A DNA stretch of 12,053 nucleotides from the NCBI GenBank assembly GCA_002441585.1, contig DJWS01000007.1, positions 1 to 12,053 on the forward strand, read 5' to 3'. The notes beneath the pieces are model-generated. The model had not been told where the DNA came from and searched no databases. It was given only the letters and a program-made list of their open reading frames with translations. How positions within the stretch are numbered: the first letter of the stretch is position 1; each line of letters starts with the position of its first letter. Below are positions 12,001 to 12,053 of the stretch, piece by piece. The stretch comes from Candidatus Saccharibacteria bacterium UBA6224. GTDB taxonomy: Bacteria > Patescibacteriota > Saccharimonadia > Saccharimonadales > UBA4665. A program made the position numbers and the translations under genes.

Positions 12001-12053
12001 ATGAAAAATAAGCTAATCATCGCAGCAGTCGTACTGGTGGGATTGGCCTCTGT
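12001..12053 (+). CDS. 5' end of a secreted or membrane protein (truncated by window)
   Basis: Only the first 17 codons and part of the next are present. They read MKNKLIIAAVVLVGLAS: a basic N-terminus, then an unbroken hydrophobic core, typical of a signal peptide or an N-terminal membrane anchor. The gene has its own promoter, a Shine-Dalgarno and a flanking inverted repeat, so it is likely regulated separately. Family unknown. Confidence 0.7.
   Translation, partial: MKNKLIIAAVVLVGLAS

Noticed and set aside
1..12053. CRISPR array, tRNA, rRNA, transposase or attachment-site repeats bounding the island
   Set aside because: No regularly spaced repeats, cloverleaf-like sequence or recombinase-like protein was found; I could not identify direct repeats at the island ends by eye.
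1..12053. Recoded UGA as in some candidate-phylum bacteria
   Set aside because: TGA ends radC, the methyltransferase and DUF167 reading frames at family-appropriate lengths, so the standard code holds.

Overview
The window is 12 kb of bacterial DNA of moderate GC. It is densely packed with mostly short genes, no gap exceeds about 110 bases, and it contains no rRNA, tRNA, transposase or CRISPR array that I can see. TGA, TAG and TAA all appear as ordinary stops, so the code is standard. Small unannotatable proteins, stand-alone single-domain enzymes and many apparently leaderless genes fit a small-genome lineage such as a candidate-phylum bacterium (for example Saccharibacteria-like). That placement is an inference and is weakly supported.

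Layout. Bases 1-2382 carry four plus-strand genes: a two-helix membrane protein cut by the window edge, an unknown protein with a possible dead Nudix-like segment, a small HExxH metallopeptidase-like protein, and a RadC/JAMM protein. Bases 2375-8001 form a defence island. It begins with a Sau3AI/MutH-type restriction endonuclease (minus strand), divergent from a C5-cytosine methyltransferase followed three bases later by a Vsr-type mismatch endonuclease. Next come a DUF262-DUF1524 (GmrSD/type IV restriction-like) protein on the minus strand and, divergent from it, a membrane-anchored DUF2726 nuclease-fold protein. Bases 8092-11902 return to housekeeping or accessory genes: a cupin, a DUF167 protein, an APH-family kinase, a hemerythrin, a YdeI/OmdA-like protein and a two-domain PhnB-like VOC protein. 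The window closes with the first 17 codons of a secreted or membrane protein behind a well-formed promoter.

How the parts work together. The endonuclease, methyltransferase and Vsr make a coherent GATC-type restriction-modification unit. The endonuclease would cut unmethylated sites and the methyltransferase would make 5-methylcytosine. Vsr would repair the T:G mismatches that arise when that base deaminates. The only intergenic region between endonuclease and methyltransferase holds two back-to-back promoters with a tandem GATCGATC between them, partly inside the methyltransferase -35 box, so the system's own target may set its expression. The neighbouring DUF262-DUF1524 protein keeps its N-terminal nucleotide-binding motifs but appears to lack the first histidine of its HNH nuclease motif. 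The divergent DUF2726 protein supplies a separate nuclease fold on a membrane anchor. This pair is the best candidate here for an undescribed defence arrangement.

A window-wide theme is translation from the very 5' end of the mRNA. In seven genes a good -10 box ends 6-8 bases before the start codon, leaving no room for a ribosome binding site. At least three other genes have clear Shine-Dalgarno sequences. Two of the leaderless genes share a nearly identical 28-base promoter.
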